Shown here piece by piece: positions 61,026 through 64,000 of a stretch of DNA of 64,000 nucleotides (the stretch's first letter is position 1; each line of letters starts with the position of its first letter). The notes under the pieces were generated by a model. That model saw only the letters and a list, made by a program, of their open reading frames with translations. It had not been told where the DNA came from and did no database searches. The DNA is from Microcoleus sp036705565 (GTDB lineage: Bacteria; Cyanobacteriota; Cyanobacteriia; Cyanobacteriales; Microcoleaceae), in assembly GCA_036705565.1 (NCBI GenBank), contig JAUBUY010000016.1; one strand, written 5' to 3'. A program made the position numbers and the translations under genes.

Positions 61026-62189
61026 TTAAAGCAATCCGATCGAGTGTAGCGGGCCCTGACCCGTAATTAACTCTAGCAATAGTGCCACAAAACCAATCAT
61101 CGCCACACGACCGTTCCAGACTTCCGCCCCCGTGGTCAAGCCCCACTCCCACTGCTCTTGAGGGTACATTTTCACTTTTTTGGAAGGGCGTATAACATCG
61201 GAGAATTTAACGCTGGGAGATTCGATCGACTCGATGACTAAATCAGCCAAGGCTTCAATAAACACCGGATGAGTATTCAGTGCGGGCACTCGGTAGAAAT
61301 TTTTAATCCCCGATTCTTCTGCTAATTCTCGATACTCCATGTCAATTTCTTGAAGAGTCTCGATGTGTTCGGAAACGAAACTAATCGGAACTACCAACAA
61401 ATCTTGGACTCCATTTTCTGCCAATTCGGTAATGGCGTCTTCGGTGTAAGGCTTGAGCCATTCCACCGGGCCAACCCGACTTTGATAAGCTAGAGTGTGT
61501 TCGTTCGATCGATCCAAATGTTCCATAATCAGACGAGTGCAATCTTCAATCTCGCGCTGATAGGGGTCTCCAGCCTCTTCTACGTAGCTGAGGGGGACGC
61601 CGTGGGCGCTGAAAAAGATGTGAACTCGATCGGGATTCGGATTGTGGTCTAGTTGTTGGGCTATCAATTCCGACATTGCCTGAATGTAACCAGGCCGCTG
61701 ATACCAAGAAGGAATAGCGGTATATTCTATATCCTTGAGGGCCGGATCTTTGCCCCACATTTCTTCTAGCTGCCGGAAGCTAGAACCGCTGGTGCTGATG
61801 GAAAATTGAGGATACAGCGGCAAGATTGTCAAATGTTCGATGCGATCGCGCTTAATTTTGGCGAGTGCCTCTTCGGTAAAAGGATGCCAGTAGCGCATCC
61901 CCACGTATACTCGAGCATCTTGTCCCTTTTCTTGCAAGAGTTCTTGCAGGGAAGCGGCTTGTTCCTCGGTAATTCGCCGCAAAGGAGAGCCGCCACCGAT
62001 TTGGCGGTAGTTTTCCTGGGATTTTTGAAAGCGCAGGGTCGAAATCAACCAGGCGAGCGGTTTTTGCATCCACGGAAACGGAATGCGAATGATTTCCGGG
62101 TCAGCAAACAAGTTGAACAGGAAAGGACGGACATCCTCGATTTGATCTGGCCCGCCCAAGTTTAATAGCAATACTCCCACACGACCCAT
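61026..62189 (-). CDS. hemH: Ferrochelatase with C-terminal chlorophyll a/b-binding-like helix
   Basis: The 387-aa enzyme inserts iron into protoporphyrin IX. Marks are VGVLLLNLGGPDQIEDVRPF at the start, VGMRYWHPFTEEALAKIKRD near 97, the catalytic-histidine region IFFSAHGVPLSYVEEAGDPY near 195 and PISFVSEHIETLQEIDMEYR near 265. The last 40 residues carry a CAB/HLIP-type helix, WNGRVAMIGFVALLLELITG, as is usual for cyanobacterial and plant ferrochelatases, tying the enzyme to thylakoid membranes. ATG at 62189. Confidence 0.96.
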   Translation of the reverse strand: MGRVGVLLLNLGGPDQIEDVRPFLFNLFADPEIIRIPFPWMQKPLAWLISTLRFQKSQENYRQIGGGSPLRRITEEQAASLQELLQEKGQDARVYVGMRYWHPFTEEALAKIKRDRIEHLTILPLYPQFSISTSGSSFRQLEEMWGKDPALKDIEYTAIPSWYQRPGYIQAMSELIAQQLDHNPNPDRVHIFFSAHGVPLSYVEEAGDPYQREIEDCTRLIMEHLDRSNEHTLAYQSRVGPVEWLKPYTEDAITELAENGVQDLLVVPISFVSEHIETLQEIDMEYRELAEESGIKNFYRVPALNTHPVFIEALADLVIESIESPSVKFSDVIRPSKKVKMYPQEQWEWGLTTGAEVWNGRVAMIGFVALLLELITGQGPLHSIGLL

Positions 62190-62340
62190 AGCGGTTACAG
62201 CTCTCCCATCGTCTCAGTTCTGTTACTTATCTTTATGATATAACTTAATAATATCTTAAGTCGATAGCAAGGTATACATAATTTTGACTATAGCAACAAT
62301 TTTTAGAGATTTAAGTTATCGGTATCAGTGTCTCTAGGAT

Positions 62341-62799
62341 TGCGATCGCACCTCTGGCTGCTTTGAGCGTAGGCGGCAATGCTCGTTTGGGTCACAACGG
62401 CCAAGGAAAAATGTACCATCAGCCAATTATTATTTAGAAGCTTTTGCCGACTGTCAGTTTGACAGGAGTACACAGCAGCGTTGCGATGCACGAAATGCAA
62501 CTGGCGCAATTGCGACAATCTTTCAGGAAGTATACCGCGCGGTCAAGTCCGGTGGTCTATTCATTTGGGTAGATTTTCCTCTGCATACAAATCCGGTATT
62601 TAGGTCAGGGTTGGCTGTATTTTTGTGGTTGTTTGAGACTGAAACTGACTTGGGGAGTTTGTTGGCAGAGGTGGGATGGCGATCGTACAATTCCGAAGGA
62701 ACTCCACAACCAAAACTTTATGCTGACGGCAGCATTCAAGTAATCCAAGTTCAAAAGTCAGTTGACAGTTGTCAGTTGACAGTTGACAGTTGTCATTAG
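62341..62799 (+). pseudogene. Remnant of a SAM-dependent methyltransferase-like gene
   Basis: An open frame without a start reads ...NATGAIATIFQEVYRAVKSG, GGLFIWVDFPLHTNPVFRSG and onward to GSLLAEVGWRSYNSEG and QVIQVQKS, ending in heptad-repeat-derived codons. The EVYRAVKSGGLFIWVDFP stretch resembles the post-I region of class I methyltransferases. The SAM-binding N-terminal half is missing and a stop at 62335 precedes it. I read it as a decayed 3' fragment; the identification is tentative. Confidence 0.45.
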
Positions 62800-62888
62800 C
62801 GCGCGGGGAAGAAACCGGGTTTCTACGAATTTTGGGTTGAGTGACGATAAATATCGGGAGAAACCCGGTTTCTGAGGTCGGCGCGCGC

Positions 62889-62946
62889 ATCTTACTATAC
62901 TTGTCAACTAATGACTAATGACTAATGACTAATGACTAATGACTAA
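62889..62946. repeat. TGACTAA heptad tandem repeat
   Basis: Five to six TGACTAA units (about 62911-62946) run up to the stop codon of the last gene. Upstream, AGAAACCGGGTTTCT and AGAAACCCGGTTTCT (62809-62876) are two related palindromes. Confidence 0.75.
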
Positions 62947-64000
62947 ACAAACTTTTTCGCTTCTGCCAAAGCCGCCTCAAACTTGAGCAATACATCCTTT
63001 TCTGTGTGAATAGCTTTCTCTTGTTCCAGCAGCGGGCGGCCAAAGCGAAAAATGCCGTCCTGTTCTACGTGGTCTACATAAGGTAGCGTTTCTGGATGTG
63101 GCAAAAATTTTCTGCCGATTGGGTACGGCGTGTGGAAAGAAAAACTAAAATCGGGAAACTTGTCGCTTTTGATTTCGAGATAGTAAAGCGAGTAATAATC
63201 TTTGATGTCGGAGTACACGCATTCGCGACACTTATTTACCAATTTGCGGTTCTGATAGAAAAAGTCCCACTTATCCCAATAGTAGCCATCTTTCATCATT
63301 TCCTGGTGGTCGTCGCACAGTTCGAGATATAATTTGTCAGAATCCGCCGGACGGTAGAAGTAAAGCATGGCGTAGGGCATTTCAATCAGTAACTTGACTG
63401 CTTGATTTTTTCGCTGGTACCATTCCTGCTGGTGAGTTTCGTAGACTTCCTTATATTTATTAATTGCTTTAAAGCTGTTGAGCTGATTTTCTTTGGCCCA
63501 GCGCGACGCCCAAACTGTCCAGTAAGCTAGCTGGAAGGTTGCTGAAATTTCTTCCGAACCTTGTTCTTTCCAGTCGGCAATGATTTTTTCCCACTCGGAA
63601 CTAAAAGCTACTCGTGATTGTTCGTTTTCTTCAGGCTTTTCTGTATTGATTGGGGTGGGTATTTGGTGATTATTTTTAATCAGCCCTTTCGGTTCTTTGC
63701 GCCAATTATTAATATCTGTTGGCGTTAGACTTAAGATGAATCTTCTGTCGTGAACGGGATATTCTAAATGGATTCCTGATTTGCGGAAAGAGCGGTATTC
63801 TAAAATAGGAAGTTTGTCTTGTTCAATCCACTGCTGGCGTTCTGCTGGCGAACACTTGAGTATTTTTTCTAATTCTACCGGATCGACCGCTAATTCACTT
63901 TTGAATGTCTCCCAAAATCTTTCTTGTTCGGCGGGATTTGCTTCCAGGAGGGATACAATTCGGTTGACGAGATGATCTGTTTGGTCTTGGCAATTTTCGG
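62943..64000 (-). CDS. Partial protein of unknown function (C-terminal part)
   Basis: The minus-strand frame is open from the window edge to 62943, at least 352 codons, and its true start lies beyond 64000; an internal ATG at 63380 is not the start. The frame reads NPAEQERFWETFKSELAVDP, then PAERQQWIEQDKLPILEYRS, KSGIHLEYPVHDRRFILSLT, WEKIIADWKEQGSEEISATF, and ends FEAALAEAKKFV. It has a C-x2-C (NKCRECVYSD) and many aromatic residues. No membrane segment is seen. I do not recognise the family. Confidence 0.75.
   Translation of the reverse strand, partial: ENCQDQTDHLVNRIVSLLEANPAEQERFWETFKSELAVDPVELEKILKCSPAERQQWIEQDKLPILEYRSFRKSGIHLEYPVHDRRFILSLTPTDINNWRKEPKGLIKNNHQIPTPINTEKPEENEQSRVAFSSEWEKIIADWKEQGSEEISATFQLAYWTVWASRWAKENQLNSFKAINKYKEVYETHQQEWYQRKNQAVKLLIEMPYAMLYFYRPADSDKLYLELCDDHQEMMKDGYYWDKWDFFYQNRKLVNKCRECVYSDIKDYYSLYYLEIKSDKFPDFSFSFHTPYPIGRKFLPHPETLPYVDHVEQDGIFRFGRPLLEQEKAIHTEKDVLLKFEAALAEAKKFV

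Noticed and set aside
1..64000. tRNA and rRNA genes
   Set aside because: Gaps were scanned by eye for T-loop-like GTTCGAATC patterns and cloverleaf arms; none was convincing. A dedicated tRNA search would settle it.
1..64000. Complete defence or biosynthetic cluster
   Set aside because: No cas, restriction-modification, NRPS or PKS genes are present; the accessory content is mobile elements, the CRISPR array and single genes.

Overview
The window reads as chromosome of a filamentous, non-heterocystous cyanobacterium (Oscillatoriales, Microcoleus/Oscillatoria-like). The evidence is a photosystem II PsbO lipoprotein, an NblS-type light/stress kinase, an Ftn2/ZipN division protein, a ferrochelatase with a chlorophyll-binding-like tail, a SigF-type sigma factor, abundant HIP1-type GCGATCGC sites, and heptameric short tandem repeats (TGACTAA, TAAAATC) in many gaps. 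The genus is inferred; no rRNA or tRNA gene was found.

Layout. 1-3700: a broken retropepsin-like gene, pdhA, a lone tnpB with its right end, and debris of a second IS200/IS605-like element. 3754-7718: ftn2/zipN and a group 1 glycosyltransferase. 7726-10345: a CRISPR array of 36 repeats read on the minus strand with its leader on the right; no cas gene is in the window. 10709-11138: a 73-bp tandem repeat. 11538-14705: dienelactone hydrolase, a second tnpB element fused to its 3' end, and an S1-domain protein. 15055-20127: exopolysaccharide genes (Wzc-like, Wza-like, and a divergent O-antigen ligase-like protein). 20248-25757: nblS, purD, purK and a well-supported 6S RNA gene. 26111-35606: AEC transporter plus two large decayed genes (a von Willebrand A protein and a Ser/Thr kinase-ATPase-GAF-histidine kinase). 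35962-45224: RTX protein, psbO, sigF, aspC, apt, ABC permease, BrnT/BrnA-like pair. 45287-54747: LRR protein, ABC-2 exporter, RTX/DUF4394 protein. 54956-64000: nrdJ split by a group I intron carrying a homing endonuclease, gdhA, DUF4126 protein, hemH, a methyltransferase-like remnant, and a partial unknown gene.

The most notable content is mobile or RNA-based: (i) a group I intron inserted inside the NPCGE active-site motif of the B12-dependent ribonucleotide reductase, with a readable P1 helix and a PD-(D/E)XK endonuclease; (ii) a short element of about 140 bp flanked by GTC direct repeats, whose exact removal restores the reading frame of two different genes; (iii) a 0.44-kb tnpB-less element whose ends match those of the tnpB element at 12.3 kb and which sits, with a deletion, in the large kinase gene; (iv) a TnpB lacking both the usual zinc finger and the usual second RuvC glutamate; (v) a CRISPR leader with three copies of TTCCGTGAA and a large hairpin, beside a 73-bp repeat array.

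Housekeeping genes link as expected: purD and purK in purine synthesis, with 6S RNA behind purK; nblS upstream-linked to purD; psbO and hemH for photosynthesis and haem; gdhA and aspC for nitrogen assimilation; Wzc, Wza and ligase for a surface polysaccharide.
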